From: an uncultured Gammaproteobacteria bacterium
Lineage (GTDB): Bacteria > Pseudomonadota > Gammaproteobacteria > HK1
Assembly (NCBI GenBank): GCA_947258715.1
Contig: CAMYJH010000023.1
Location: 1 to 64,000 of the forward strand
Length of the DNA stretch: 64,000 bases
Direction of reading: 5' to 3'
Numbering within the stretch: the first letter of the stretch is position 1; the number at the start of each line of letters is the position of its first letter. Of this stretch, positions 26,574-35,536 are shown in pieces. The notes beneath the pieces were generated by a model. That model did no database searches. It worked only from the letters and a program-made list of their open reading frames with translations, and was not told where the DNA came from. A program made the translations under genes and the position numbers.

Positions 26574-26587
26574 TTGATCTGGGTCGA
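26574..26587 (+). promoter_or_regulatory. second FNR-like half-matching site
   Basis: TTGATCTGGGTCGA on the plus strand shares TTGATCT and GTC with the neighbouring site in opposite orientation, 16 bp away. The second half is poor, so this may be chance. Confidence 0.25.
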
Positions 26588-26589
26588 AC

Positions 26590-27396
26590 CAGCATCAACT
26601 CCGTGGGGTTCAATGCAAGAATCATCAAGATTGCGCCGACGGTGCCTGTTCGTGCGTGGAGTGTGCAACGCCATGAACAAATATTGATATGTTCGTTTCG
26701 AACGACACTGCCAGATTTCTGCTATGACATTCGGCTCAGCACACGCGCGTGAGAGACTTGCGAATTTATTGCAGAGCTCAGGGCAACAGGGTGAACAAGA
26801 AGGCACAGGCCTCCGGTTCTCTTCGAATCGCGTTCACTCCTGAGCAAGTCGTTCCGCAACGTCCAACTAGAGTGCGCGAAAGAGTGGCGCGACTGTCCAC
26901 AATTCTCTTTCCGCCCCGCTGTGTAATTCCTCTGCGGACGTAATTTCCTGGTGGCATCCTTGTGCACGAGCTGGGACCATACCGGTCGCGCAATTGTCGC
27001 CGTGTAGCGAAGACCGCAGCTAATCTGGTTGGTCAATTGCTTCCGCAGGTATTCGCGTAGCGACTTGTTGGGACGGAAAAAAAGACCGATATTTTGGCTG
27101 AACGACACGCACACCAGTCTTCTTCGCAGTGGTCCTCTTCCTACGGAGCTGCAATGGATCGGCATTGCAGCTCGTAGAAAAGGAAGGCTTGCATATCTAT
27201 TTTCCCCAAGCACGAAGCTGAACCGGTAGCCAAATTCACCGAGCCACTGCCGGGCATGCTCGTCTTTCTGTCTGATAAGGGGTTGCCGGCACAGCCACTA
27301 CTGCATGTGATTCTGAAAAACTGGCTGAATGCTCCGGAAGCGAAGGTTCTTTTTACTCCCCACAAGCAGGTTCGCGTTCCCGCTCCATTTTTCGCA
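26590..27396. other. 800 bp without a convincing gene
   Basis: Open frames exist on both strands here, but none shows a family motif, a good ribosome site or a convincing coding pattern. The stretch lies between the nap promoter region and a long dispersed repeat and is probably decayed mobile or intergenic DNA. Confidence 0.5.
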
Positions 27397-27645
27397 GGCA
27401 CGGACGCGATGCCCTGCCGGGCATTGTCACGGACCCTCGCGTGCCCATCGTTCTTCGGGCTCACTGTGCGCCAAGAAAAACACCCGTCACGGCACCCATT
27501 TCCGACCGGCCCCGAGTTATTGAAAAAATATTTGCGTTCAGAGCAACGCGAGCACTGCTGGTTTCATGGGTCCGAACCGCACCGACGAATGCTCGATTAG
27601 GCGAGACAGGGCAGCTGTTATTCCTGTACTCCGGTTGCGCCCTCG
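27397..27645 (+). repeat. long dispersed repeat, copy 2
   Basis: The first 120 bp match 20823-20944. A further 70 bp absent from copy 1 follow, and then CTCGATTAGGCGAGACAGGG with TACTCCGGTTGCGCC, the motif also found after copy 1. The order in both copies suggests one longer element of which copy 1 has lost a piece. Confidence 0.6.
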
Positions 27646-27833
27646 CACTAAATGGGTACAATTTCCTCAAAGCGCCCTCGAGAAGCGCGAACTCCAGCCC
27701 TCCAAGGAATTGCGGCCCCCCTTGTTCCAGCTATTCATGTTAGCGGCTGGAGACTTTAATCATGCGGTTCTGCGGGTGTTCCGGCATCCGCGCTGACGCC
27801 GCGTAACGGTCAAAAAAAGGCGGAGAAGTAGCT

Positions 27834-28841
27834 ATGAACAGCAACAAGTTGATTGCAATTGTCAGCTTTTCATTTTCCCTTATGTCCGCGACGGTATGGG
27901 CACACCACAATCCGGGACATGACGTAAACGCAAGCGGCGGCGTCGGTGCATTGGCTGAAGCATTAGAATTGGAGGTTTCCTCCCGGATTACCGAGGATAA
28001 CGCTCTACAGGCAGCTATCGACTCAGAAGCTGCTGCGCGTACCGCGGCGGATCAGGCATTAGCCAACGATACGGCCGCAGCCCAGGCCGATGCAAGCGAC
28101 GCTCAAAACAGGGTGAGCGCCTTGGAATGGAAGATGACACTCTCCGACGTCGGGGCCTGCAACGCCGGTGAGGTGGCGAAAAGCAATGGCGCGGGTGGTT
28201 GGACCTGCGCGCCCAATGGGAGCGGCGGCACACAGACGGATACCATGGCCGCCCTCGGTTGCACGAACGACGGCGACATTGCGGTGTTCTTCGGTGGACA
28301 ATGGGTGTGTGAGTCAGACCTGCCCGCGCCGCCGCGCTTCGTGGATAACGGCGACGGAACGGTGACGGACAACCAGACCGGTCTGATGTGGGAGAAGAAG
28401 CTTTCGGACACTGACGCCGCTTGCTTGGACCCAGACCAGAGCCGCCGCGACGCACACTGTGTGCAGAACCAATACTCCTGGACCGCGCCCGTGCCGTTCA
28501 GCACGGCGCCGAACGGAACGCTTTACACGGACTTTCTGGCGAATCTGAATCTGGGTGTCACCTTCGATCCGGCCGCGAGCTGCTTTGCCAACCACTGTGA
28601 TTGGCGTGCTCCGAATATTCAGGAGTTGCAGACAATACTTCTTGCATCCTGTCCTGGATTCCCGACTCCCTGTATAGACGAGACGATATTTGGACCGACG
28701 CAGGCGCTTGGCTACTGGTCGTCGAGCACATTCGCGGGTACCCACGACCTTGCCTGGCGCATCGTCTTCTCCAGTGGCATAGCCCTCAGCGACAGTAAGT
28801 CGGGCGTAAATCACGCGCGTGCGGTTCGTAACGGCCAGTAA
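27834..28841 (+). CDS. secreted DUF1566 (Lcl C-terminal) domain protein
   Basis: A 335-residue exported protein. A signal peptide (SFSFSLMSATVWA) and a stretch with alternating small and acidic residues that may form a coiled coil (about residues 45-100, TEDNALQAAIDSEAAARTAA) come first. The C-terminal half is a DUF1566/Lcl domain: RFVDNGDGTVTDNQTGLMWEKK, CDWRAPNIQELQTIL, and YWSSSTFAG...ALSDSKSG...ARAVR. Such proteins are secreted or surface-bound, often in multicopy families, with a lectin-like fold. The start is supported by GGCGGAGAAGTAGCT before the ATG. Confidence 0.8.
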   Translation: MNSNKLIAIVSFSFSLMSATVWAHHNPGHDVNASGGVGALAEALELEVSSRITEDNALQAAIDSEAAARTAADQALANDTAAAQADASDAQNRVSALEWKMTLSDVGACNAGEVAKSNGAGGWTCAPNGSGGTQTDTMAALGCTNDGDIAVFFGGQWVCESDLPAPPRFVDNGDGTVTDNQTGLMWEKKLSDTDAACLDPDQSRRDAHCVQNQYSWTAPVPFSTAPNGTLYTDFLANLNLGVTFDPAASCFANHCDWRAPNIQELQTILLASCPGFPTPCIDETIFGPTQALGYWSSSTFAGTHDLAWRIVFSSGIALSDSKSGVNHARAVRNGQ

Positions 28842-28919
28842 TCGTACCGAACGTCTATAAACGCCCTATCGGGATGGCGCCACGGATGTCATCTTCGAGC
28901 CCCTGGGTGAGCCAAAACC

Positions 28920-28977
28920 GAAGTGACTCAATGTCACTTCGCAGTATGGCGAAGGCCCGGCCACGAATGGCCGGGCC
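28920..28977. other. two perfect hairpins downstream of the DUF1566 gene
   Basis: GAAGTGAC-TCAAT-GTCACTTC (28920-28940) and GGCCCGGCCA-CGAA-TGGCCGGGCC (28954-28977, a 10-bp stem with a tetraloop) stand 13 bp apart, 80-130 bp after the stop. No T-run follows, so they may protect the mRNA end or serve as a terminator of a non-canonical type. The rest of 28842-29269 holds nothing recognised. Confidence 0.6.
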
Positions 28978-29269
28978 GGGGCTGAGAAGGTCTGAGACGT
29001 TTCGCCATGGATGGCTTCGATCGCCCGAACAGGGGAAGTCCCGAAACGGCGGGTGAATCTCACGCGCGTCCACGGGGCCCATGAATACATCTCTGGGCGC
29101 CCAACAGCAGTCTGCGTTCTAAGGTGACCCCAGGCATCGGCACCCGGCACTGCCGTCGTGGGGGCGGGGCCAAGACGGCATCGCAGCGCCACGCCGCCAT
29201 GAGGCTTAAGCCCAGCGTCTGAAGCGCGTAATCCGGATCGACACAGAGACCGGCCGGCTACTTGAGGCG

Positions 29270-29431
29270 GGAGCGTGAAGGTTATTGCCGGTATCGAAGA
29301 ACGGGGGGTCTATCCAAGCAGGTCCTCGACCATTGGGAGCGGCGAGCGCATCAGAACACGAACCGCTTCCGCGTCGGCGTCGATGACGATCCAGCCTTAT
29401 CAAATACGGCGGCGGCCTACTTTCCCTAGCC
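29270..29431 (+). pseudogene. decayed 3' end of an IS91-like transposase, copy 2
   Basis: VKVIAGIEERGV is followed, after one frameshift, by LSKQVLDHWERRAHQN and a stop. Both halves resemble the C-terminus of IS91-type transposases (V-IIA-IEDP-VIEKIL-HL-RR). The sequence from GTCTATCCAAGCAGGT is nearly the same as at 20682, linking the two relics. Confidence 0.45.
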
Positions 29432-29482
29432 GCGGGAGACCAAGATCCTCGCGGCGCGAGCCGAGCAAGGACCGTTTCGTAG

Positions 29483-30991
29483 CTAAGGGTCTGAAGGCCG
29501 GCCGCTGGTGGCGCACGCGAAAGCGTGCTTCTGGGCGACTTCGGCGCGCTTGGCAATTGCACGGACCATACCGTTGAAAATGATGAAATGCGACGGCGAG
29601 AACGCGTGCCAGTACAAAATTCCCCATACGCCCGCGGGATGCCAGTAGGCCGTCAATGTAATGCGAGTGTGGAATTCGTCAATGGGTGTGATTTCAAACT
29701 CGAGCACGGCAGCGCCCGGCGCCTTCATACCGAAAGCCAACGAGAGACGCCGCGGCGCCTCCACCGCGATCACGCGCCAGTGGTCTATGGTATCGCCCAC
29801 CCGCACCTCCGTGGGATGGCGGCGACCGCGATTGCGACCCGGGCCACCCAGGGCCCAATCGATGGTCTCGCGAATCGTCCATAGCCAGTCGGCCACGAAA
29901 TATCGATTGTCACCGCCTATGGACGTAACCTCCCGCCACACGGCCTCCGGTGGCGCCTTCGCCACGGACGAGGCGCCGTCCCGCTTTGCGTAATAGGCGT
30001 AATCGGGATTGTAGTTACGATACATGAGGGCCCCTTCTGTCCAGCGTGCCGCGATAGCATTGCGCCGCTCGGTGTCGAAGACTGCCGCCACGGCCTCGCG
30101 GTAGGTCAGCAAGTGTTGCGGCACGAGCGCACGAATCGCGCTGTCGTCGGGCGCGAAATGCAGCTTGAGCCCGTCGATCAGCGCGCGTGCAGTGCTGGTG
30201 GGCACGGCGGTGATGAGCCAGAGCCAATAGGAGGAGAGGCGTGGTGATAGCACCGGCACGGCGAAGATCCACGGACGTTTCCCCACGTGCTCTGCGTATT
30301 GGCGCAATAGCTCCTCGTAAGTGAGTAGCTCGGGGCCGGCGACGTCATAGGTCTTGCCAGCCGCTTGTTCATGCAGGGCGACTCCGATCAAGTACTCAAG
30401 CACGTTAACGAGCGCGATCGGCGGCGACTTCGATCGCACCCAGCGCGGCGTGGCCATCACGGGTAAATGATTGACCAGGTCCCGGATGATCTCGAATGAG
30501 GCACAACCTGGACCCACGATGATTCCGGCGCGAACCTCGGTTACCGGTACGGTTCCGGCACGCAACAGATCGCCGGTGAGTGCTCGGGAAAGCAGGTGCT
30601 TGGAATCCGCGCCCGGCGGAATGAGACCGCCGAGATAGACGATACGCGCGACACCGGCACGCGCCGCGGACTTCGCGAAGTTGTTGGCGCCTGTGCTCTC
30701 GATGGCCGCGAAGTCGTTGCCCGCACGCATGCAGTGCACCAGGTAATAGGCAATATCGATACCCCGCAAAGCCGCGTCAAGCGTCTCCGGCTCGAGCACG
30801 TCGGCAGCCACGAGTTCCACATCCGACCACCCCCGTGCGGCCAGCACCTCGGGGCTTCGCGCAACCGCGCGCACCCGCAAGCCACGCTCAACGAGAAGCG
30901 GTACCAGGTTGGTGCCAATGTATCCGCTGGCGCCCACGACCGCGACACGCGGTGCAGGAGTCCCTCCGGCCGTTGTGTTTGCGACGTTCAT
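29483..30991 (-). CDS. NAD(P)-binding SDR-like protein with C-terminal DUF2867 domain
   Basis: A 502-residue two-domain protein. The N-terminal Rossmann fold shows VAVVGASGYIGTNLVPLL, then VAADVLEPETL and a YYLVHCM loop in place of a classical YxxxK, so it is an atypical extended SDR, perhaps a sensor or a chaperone-like protein rather than a dehydrogenase. From about residue 335 on lies a DUF2867/START-like domain (RWTEGALMYRNYN..., EVRVGDTIDHWRVIAVE, ITLTAYWHPAGVWGILYW). This fusion is common in proteobacteria; substrates are unknown. ATG 30991 (MNVANT) is preferred over an upstream frame. Confidence 0.8.
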   Translation of the reverse strand: MNVANTTAGGTPAPRVAVVGASGYIGTNLVPLLVERGLRVRAVARSPEVLAARGWSDVELVAADVLEPETLDAALRGIDIAYYLVHCMRAGNDFAAIESTGANNFAKSAARAGVARIVYLGGLIPPGADSKHLLSRALTGDLLRAGTVPVTEVRAGIIVGPGCASFEIIRDLVNHLPVMATPRWVRSKSPPIALVNVLEYLIGVALHEQAAGKTYDVAGPELLTYEELLRQYAEHVGKRPWIFAVPVLSPRLSSYWLWLITAVPTSTARALIDGLKLHFAPDDSAIRALVPQHLLTYREAVAAVFDTERRNAIAARWTEGALMYRNYNPDYAYYAKRDGASSVAKAPPEAVWREVTSIGGDNRYFVADWLWTIRETIDWALGGPGRNRGRRHPTEVRVGDTIDHWRVIAVEAPRRLSLAFGMKAPGAAVLEFEITPIDEFHTRITLTAYWHPAGVWGILYWHAFSPSHFIIFNGMVRAIAKRAEVAQKHAFACATSGRPSDP

Positions 30992-31159
30992 GTTTGATGG
31001 GGTTGGAAAAGCTTGCGCTCCTGCTCGTCGGTGCATTCTGCACGTCTCCGGTCCAGCGCTCTACAGAACCCACCTTGACATCACGCGAAGTGACTTGAAT
31101 CGTGCGCCTGGAATACTCTGTCCAGATGTCGCCGCACTAGTGCCGTTTTGAGCGCAAAA

Positions 31160-31240
31160 TTCGTGGGGAGCCATCAGGGTCAGATCCCTTGAATTCCCTA
31201 ACGCGACTTTTCAAGGGATCTGTGATGCTCCGTTCTGACG
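31160..31240. repeat. dispersed repeat with GGGTCAGA core, copy 2
   Basis: Same order as 150-206. It contains a perfect inverted repeat, CAGATCCCTTGAA (31181-31193) and TTCAAGGGATCTG (31210-31222), separated by 16 bp. 31241-31425 has no recognised feature. Confidence 0.6.
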
Positions 31241-31425
31241 CCGGCCCCTTAGCGCATTGCCTGCCCGGTATCAGGCGGCCGCCGGATGCCAGCCGGCGTC
31301 AACCTACAACTCGCCGCATACTCTCGCAGCGCATCCTCGCCACAATTTAGGTTCAATGCACTTTCGAGTTTTTCAACAGAATAGACTCAAAGGGGCCGCT
31401 TACGCCGGGCGGTACTCGCACTACG

Positions 31426-32055
31426 CTAATAAGTTAGTAGCGGTGTTTGCCTGAGATAGCGGTTCGACTCGAGTTCTTTCAGCATGAAGTGGGCGACGTC
31501 CGCACGCGCGATCCTTCCCGCCGTGATCCCCGTCAGGTCGGTGAGAACCCTGTAGCTTCCCGTCAGCGCACCGTTCGTGAGAAATCCCGGGCGAACGATC
31601 GTCCAATCCGTGTCGCTTGCCCGGATAAGCGATTCCTGCAGGTCCTTGTCGGCATAGACGGCCTTTAGCAGCAGAGGGAAAAAGACGCGGTCGTAGAGAA
31701 AGCCGCCGTGTCCGCGGCTGTCACCTGCGCCGATACCCGTGATGCATACGAGACGACGCACGCGCGCCTGCTTCATCGCCTCTAGCAGTCGTCTGGTGCC
31801 TTCGGAGAACAAGGTCGGCTGAGCCCACGGCGTCTTTACGCCAATCGTGCAGCACACCGCGTCTTGCCCCGCTATCGCCGCGGCGACCGAAGCCGGATCG
31901 AGAACGCTGCCCTGCACCGTACGAAGCCGCTCATGCGCCCCCGCGACCTCAGAAGGATCGCGGGCCAACGCGACTACCGCATGGCCGGCGGCGAGTGCCT
32001 GCTCAACAAGCCGCCGGCCGATGCCTCGGCTTGCGCCTGCGATCAGGATGTTCAT
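31426..32055 (-). CDS. NAD(P)H-binding (NmrA/atypical SDR) protein
   Basis: A 209-residue single Rossmann domain: LIAGASRGIGRRLVEQALAA at the start, VQGSVLDPASV, VCCTIGVKTPW, VRRLVCITGIGAGDS, and TIVRPGFLTNG near the end. The classical YxxxK catalytic pair is not evident. Such atypical SDRs often bind NAD(P)H as redox sensors or reductases of quinones and flavins. It is complete and monocistronic by position; the region upstream (32056-32261) is followed by IS91 debris. Confidence 0.82.
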   Translation of the reverse strand: MNILIAGASRGIGRRLVEQALAAGHAVVALARDPSEVAGAHERLRTVQGSVLDPASVAAAIAGQDAVCCTIGVKTPWAQPTLFSEGTRRLLEAMKQARVRRLVCITGIGAGDSRGHGGFLYDRVFFPLLLKAVYADKDLQESLIRASDTDWTIVRPGFLTNGALTGSYRVLTDLTGITAGRIARADVAHFMLKELESNRYLRQTPLLTY

Positions 32056-32261
32056 GGCGGTCTGGTTTTTGATTGGATGGCGCGCAACGCGCGCCTTCTA
32101 TCATGATACTAGCGCCCAAGGTCGGCGTCGCTCAACAATCGCTTCGCCCCAACGCCGAGCCGGACGCTTTTGCGCCCGAGGCGTCCGAGCGTGAGCCACA
32201 GTGCCACGGCGCCCACCCCCTTTTTCGCTTGAGGCTGCGTCGTTTTCCGCAAAAACGCCGG

Positions 32262-32605
32262 TCCTAGGGTTACGTTGACGCGTTTCCACGGCGTATTCGC
32301 CCCAAAAAGCCAGCCCCGTGCGCGGGTGACGCTGGCGAAGCGGTGGAAGGGCACCCAACCCAAAGCATCCGATGAGGGGCAAGAGAAAACGGCAGGCGAA
32401 GTCGGGGCATCGATGAGCTTCAAGCGCAGGGTTTGAAACGGGTTTTCCACATTGATGTCGAGATTTGCCGGGCGTGCGGTGGCACCGTCAGGATCATCGC
32501 CTGCATTGAAGACCCGGTGGTGATCGAGAAGATCCTCACCCAGCTCGAGAAGAAAGACGCTTCAGCCGCCGCCCAGCGTTCGCCACCCTATCGGGCGCTG
32601 CCCTA
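32262..32605 (+). pseudogene. 3' third of an IS91-type transposase with a frameshift
   Basis: RFHGVFAPKSQPRARVTLAK and KASDEGQEKTAGEVGASMS match the segment that in IS91-type transposases follows the catalytic Tyr domain. A frameshift near 32425 then leads to LKRVFHIDVEICRACGG and VRIIACIEDPVVIEKILTQL, with the characteristic CRACGG zinc ribbon, ending PPYRALP and a stop. The catalytic part is absent. No other transposase of this type is intact in the window. Confidence 0.8.
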
Positions 32606-32804
32606 GACGTGCGTGTTCGACTGATACGCAGCTCGCCACGCGACCAACACCACTGGCTGCGACATAAACGGGGGCGACAGGGTAGCGGACGGTCTGACGC
32701 TCGGAAGGTGTCGGAAAATGGCGTTGGCGTGCGCCCGATCCCTTGGTTCGGGAGGCAAAATTCAGGCCGACACCGCGTCGAAGGGCGGGTTGACGGCTGC
32801 CTGG

Positions 32805-32870
32805 TGGCCTGAAGATAGGCGAGGGACTTAGGAAAGGGCGGTTATGCTTATCTATACTCCATCGCCGGCA
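32805..32870 (+). repeat. short dispersed motif downstream of the IS91-type relic
   Basis: GATAGGCGAGGGACTTAGGA then AAGGGCGGTTATGCTTATCT and ATACTCC. A weaker form of the same string follows the relic at 20668 (20940-20983) and occurs at 27593-27640, 39200-39245 and 40813-40860. It may be one end of the IS91-like element. Confidence 0.45.
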
Positions 32871-32918
32871 CCGTTAATAAAATGAGCGGGAAAGACGAAA
32901 AAGGAGAAAAAAGAGGGA

Positions 32919-33051
32919 GAAAAAGGGGACGCACTTATTTTCCGGAAATCAGGCGAAGAAAAATGCGAACAGCGGAAAGGAAAATAAGTGCGTCCCCTTT
33001 TTCCGTCCCCTTTTTCGGCCTGAAAGGAAAATAAGTGCGTCCCCTTTTTCG
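32919..33051. repeat. three-arm palindromic repeat cluster (GGGGACGCACTTATTT type)
   Basis: GAAAAAGGGGACGCACTTAT plus TTTCC (32919-32943) is inverted at 32979-33004 and again at 33026-33051. Extra CGTCCCCTTTTTCG pieces follow up to 33080. The design (short arms, A- and T-rich ends, GGGGAC core) resembles REP/BIME clusters linked to RAYT transposases, but no transposase gene is nearby. It is a different family from the GGGGTCGGA repeat in dnaE2. Confidence 0.8.
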
Positions 33052-33113
33052 TCCCGCGTCCCCTTTTTCGCCGCTTTTTCGCCGGCTTTTTCCGGCTGGC
33101 TCCGACGAGACAT

Positions 33114-34772
33114 GTGGGACACGCTGACGTGATCCGACTCGCGTGGTGGGTGCTGCCGGCGCTGCTCGCGCTGACGACGCTGGTGTACCTGCCGGGGATC
33201 CCCGGACCGTCGTTGCTTGACGACCAGAACAACCTCGGACTGCTGGCTGAGGTGCAGGCGGGGCGCCTCGGCGGTGCCGAGTACGTGCTGTCCTCCGGCG
33301 ACGGCGGCATCGCGCGGCCGATCGCGCGGTTGAGCTTTCTCGTCAACTGGTGGCTGGCCGGCGACGACCTGCGCGCGTTCAAGGCCGTCAACCTCGCGCT
33401 GCATCTGATCGGCGGGCTGCTGGTGTTCACCTTCGTGCGCCAGCTCGCGCGCGCGGACCGGCACCTTGCCGGCCGCGACACCACGCTCGCGCTGCTGGTC
33501 ACCGCCACGTGGCTGCTCGCCCCGCTGTTGGTAAGTACCGTCCTCTACACCGTGCAACGCATGGCGCAGCTCTCGGCGCTGCTGACCCTCGCCGGGCTGT
33601 GCGCCTATACCGCCGGGCGCTCGCGCGGGCGCGACTGGCCGATCGCCGTCGCGTTCGTGCTGTGCTGGCCGCTCGCGACGCTCAGCAAGGAGAATGGCGT
33701 GCTGCTGCCGCTGCTCGCGCTGCTGGTGGAGATCTGGTTCTTCGCGGGCGCAGCGCGCCATCAGCGTTTTCGCCGCCTCCTTCTCGGGCTCACCGCAATC
33801 CCAGCCGCGCTGGTACTCGCGCGCATCGCGTGGGACCCGGCGTGGCTGATGGCCGGCTACCAGGAACGCGACTTCACGCTCGGCGAGCGACTGCTCACGC
33901 AGCCCCGAGTGCTGCTCGACTACCTCGGCAATCTGGTGCTCGCGCCGGGCGCGAGTCCGCTCGGGCTGCTGCGCGACGACGTGGCGCCGTCCACCGGCCT
34001 GCTCGAGCCAGCGGGCACGGCGGCCGCGCTGCTCGCCTGGGCCGCGTTGCTCGCGCTTGCGCTGGCGTCGCGCTCGACGCCGCTCGCCGGCGCCGGGTTC
34101 GGCGTGTTGTTTTTCGTCGCCTCGCACCTGCTCGAGGCCGGCGTGTTCCCGCTCGAGCTCTACTTCGAGCACCGCAACTACCTGCCTGCGGTGGGCGCCC
34201 TGTTTGCGGCCGGCGTGTGCGTGATCTTGCTCGCACGGCGGTACCGCGCGCTCGCCGCCGGCATCGCGCTCGGGTTGGTGCTGGTGATGGCGTTGCTGAC
34301 TGCGCAGCGCGCTTGGCTGTGGCGCAGCGATCTCTCGCTATACCAGCACGCGGTGCACACGCATCCGCGCTCGGCGCGCGCGTGGCTGGGGCTCGCCGGC
34401 GTGCTGCTCCAGTCCGGACGCTTCGAGAGCGGGCGCACGGCGCTTGACCGGGCGCAGGCACTGCTCGGGCCGGACGCGCGGCTCGCAATCGCGCTGCAGG
34501 AGCTGGCCGCCGCCTGCGTGCTCGACCGACCACCTCCCGAGATCACTTGGCAGCGGGTCGCCGGCGCAGGTCGCATCGGCGCCGACCTGCACACCGTGAA
34601 CGCGCTCGCGTGGCTAGGCGGCGCGATCACCTCGGGAGAGTGCGACGTGCTCGACCGGCAGCGACTTGCAACCATCCTGGCCCGTCTCGATGTAGCGCCC
34701 GCGCGCGGGCGCGCGGGCCGCCTGCGCGATTCCCATCTCGACACATTGCGCCGCGCGCTCTCGGCGCACTGA
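33114..34772 (+). CDS. multi-membrane protein, GT-C glycosyltransferase-like, with TPR-like tail
   Basis: A 552-residue inner-membrane protein with about ten hydrophobic helices in the first 400 residues and a soluble tail with ARAWLGLAGVLLQSGRFESGRTALDRAQ, a TPR-like helix pair. PSLLDDQNNLGLL in the first loop recalls the acidic DD-type loop of GT-C glycosyltransferases and TMTC/DUF1736 proteins, so transfer of a lipid-linked sugar is plausible but not shown. The gene is visibly richer in G+C than its neighbours and follows directly on a palindromic repeat cluster, which suggests acquisition. The start is GTG 33114; a GTG at 33129 is also possible. Confidence 0.7.
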   Translation: MGHADVIRLAWWVLPALLALTTLVYLPGIPGPSLLDDQNNLGLLAEVQAGRLGGAEYVLSSGDGGIARPIARLSFLVNWWLAGDDLRAFKAVNLALHLIGGLLVFTFVRQLARADRHLAGRDTTLALLVTATWLLAPLLVSTVLYTVQRMAQLSALLTLAGLCAYTAGRSRGRDWPIAVAFVLCWPLATLSKENGVLLPLLALLVEIWFFAGAARHQRFRRLLLGLTAIPAALVLARIAWDPAWLMAGYQERDFTLGERLLTQPRVLLDYLGNLVLAPGASPLGLLRDDVAPSTGLLEPAGTAAALLAWAALLALALASRSTPLAGAGFGVLFFVASHLLEAGVFPLELYFEHRNYLPAVGALFAAGVCVILLARRYRALAAGIALGLVLVMALLTAQRAWLWRSDLSLYQHAVHTHPRSARAWLGLAGVLLQSGRFESGRTALDRAQALLGPDARLAIALQELAAACVLDRPPPEITWQRVAGAGRIGADLHTVNALAWLGGAITSGECDVLDRQRLATILARLDVAPARGRAGRLRDSHLDTLRRALSAH

Positions 34773-35077
34773 CAAATGCAGGCTTAGCCCGGCGCCGGAT
34801 CGCCTCCGGGCTCCGACCGCACGAGTTCCAGGAAGTCCGCGCAGAGCAGGGATCGCCGGCGGTTAGCTGCCAACAACACGCTTTAATAGAACACGATGTC
34901 GTGCCGGAATATTCGCCCAACCACTTCGCCGTGGGCATCGAAATCCGGGGCGGTGATCGGGTCGACCAGTGCCACTACGCCACCTTCGGCCACGATCCGG
35001 AACACCGGCCCATCACGGCCACGACGAGCCTGCTGATGGCGGCACAGATCAGCCGCAGAGCGATACTAGCTTTCTAG
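34773..35077. other. stretch without a convincing gene
   Basis: An open plus-strand frame ends at TAG 35077 and reads VPEYSPNHFAVGIEIRGGD, which looks partly protein-like, but its upstream part runs antisense through the previous gene. The cupredoxin-like fragment continues in the same frame right after the stop. Probably remains of a broken gene. Confidence 0.35.
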
Positions 35078-35167
35078 CAGACCGCGATGGCGCCGGCGGG
35101 AGGCACATCGATGGTGAAGTTGAATCCGGAAGCTCCCGGCACTTATGTACTGGTGGCTACTAAGAGG
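35078..35167 (+). pseudogene. possible fragment of a copper nitrite reductase-type cupredoxin domain
   Basis: Thirty codons read QTAMAPAGGTSMVKLNPEAP then GTYVLVATKR. The pattern QT-x3-PxGG-x4-F-x-x-E-x-PGTYVLVDH is typical of the second cupredoxin domain of NirK. The copper ligand His expected after VLVD is replaced, and a palindromic repeat arm interrupts the sequence 15 bp later. The match is short and rests on memory of the family only. Confidence 0.35.
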
Positions 35168-35181
35168 GCGCCCAGCAAGGA

Positions 35182-35207
35182 CGAAAAAGGGCTCTGAAGC
35201 CTTTTTC
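35182..35207. repeat. single arm of the dnaE2-type palindromic repeat
   Basis: CGAAAAAGGGCTCTGAAGCC then TTTTTC differs at two positions from arm 2 of the dnaE2 elements (5568-5592 and 7767-7791). It shows the repeat is dispersed and not limited to dnaE2. The DNA from 35208 to 35536 holds no gene that could be supported. Confidence 0.7.
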
Positions 35208-35536
35208 TGCAACCTCTCGCGGCCCGTCTACTGCGGACTTCGATACGCGCACCGGATCCCCATTTTGCTGGTGACTGGCCTACCTGTGCTCGCACTCGAT
35301 TCGGATGCCGCCCTTGCTGCTCGTCCGGCGCCTGGTCCGCAACTTGATGCCCTCTTTGTGAGGGGGAGTAGGAGCGCCGGGCACGAGGACCGAGCCTCCG
35401 TCGCGGGTGATTAGCGGTCGTGATCTGCGAACGGGTCGACAAAACCATGCCGAGGGGACGAAGTAAGGGAAGAAAGCTCGCCGTCGACTGTTGTAGTAAG
35501 TCAAAGGGTTCTTTTTTCAACCTTCTGGAGGTCATG

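Noticed and set aside
26722-27213. 163-codon minus-strand frame upstream of nap
   Set aside because: No motif or ribosome site; the same region is open on the other strand as well, as expected for non-coding GC-rich DNA.
32949-34172. 407-codon minus-strand frame rich in R, E and Q
   Set aside because: It lies antisense to the membrane protein gene; the composition is the usual artefact of a complementary frame of high-GC DNA.
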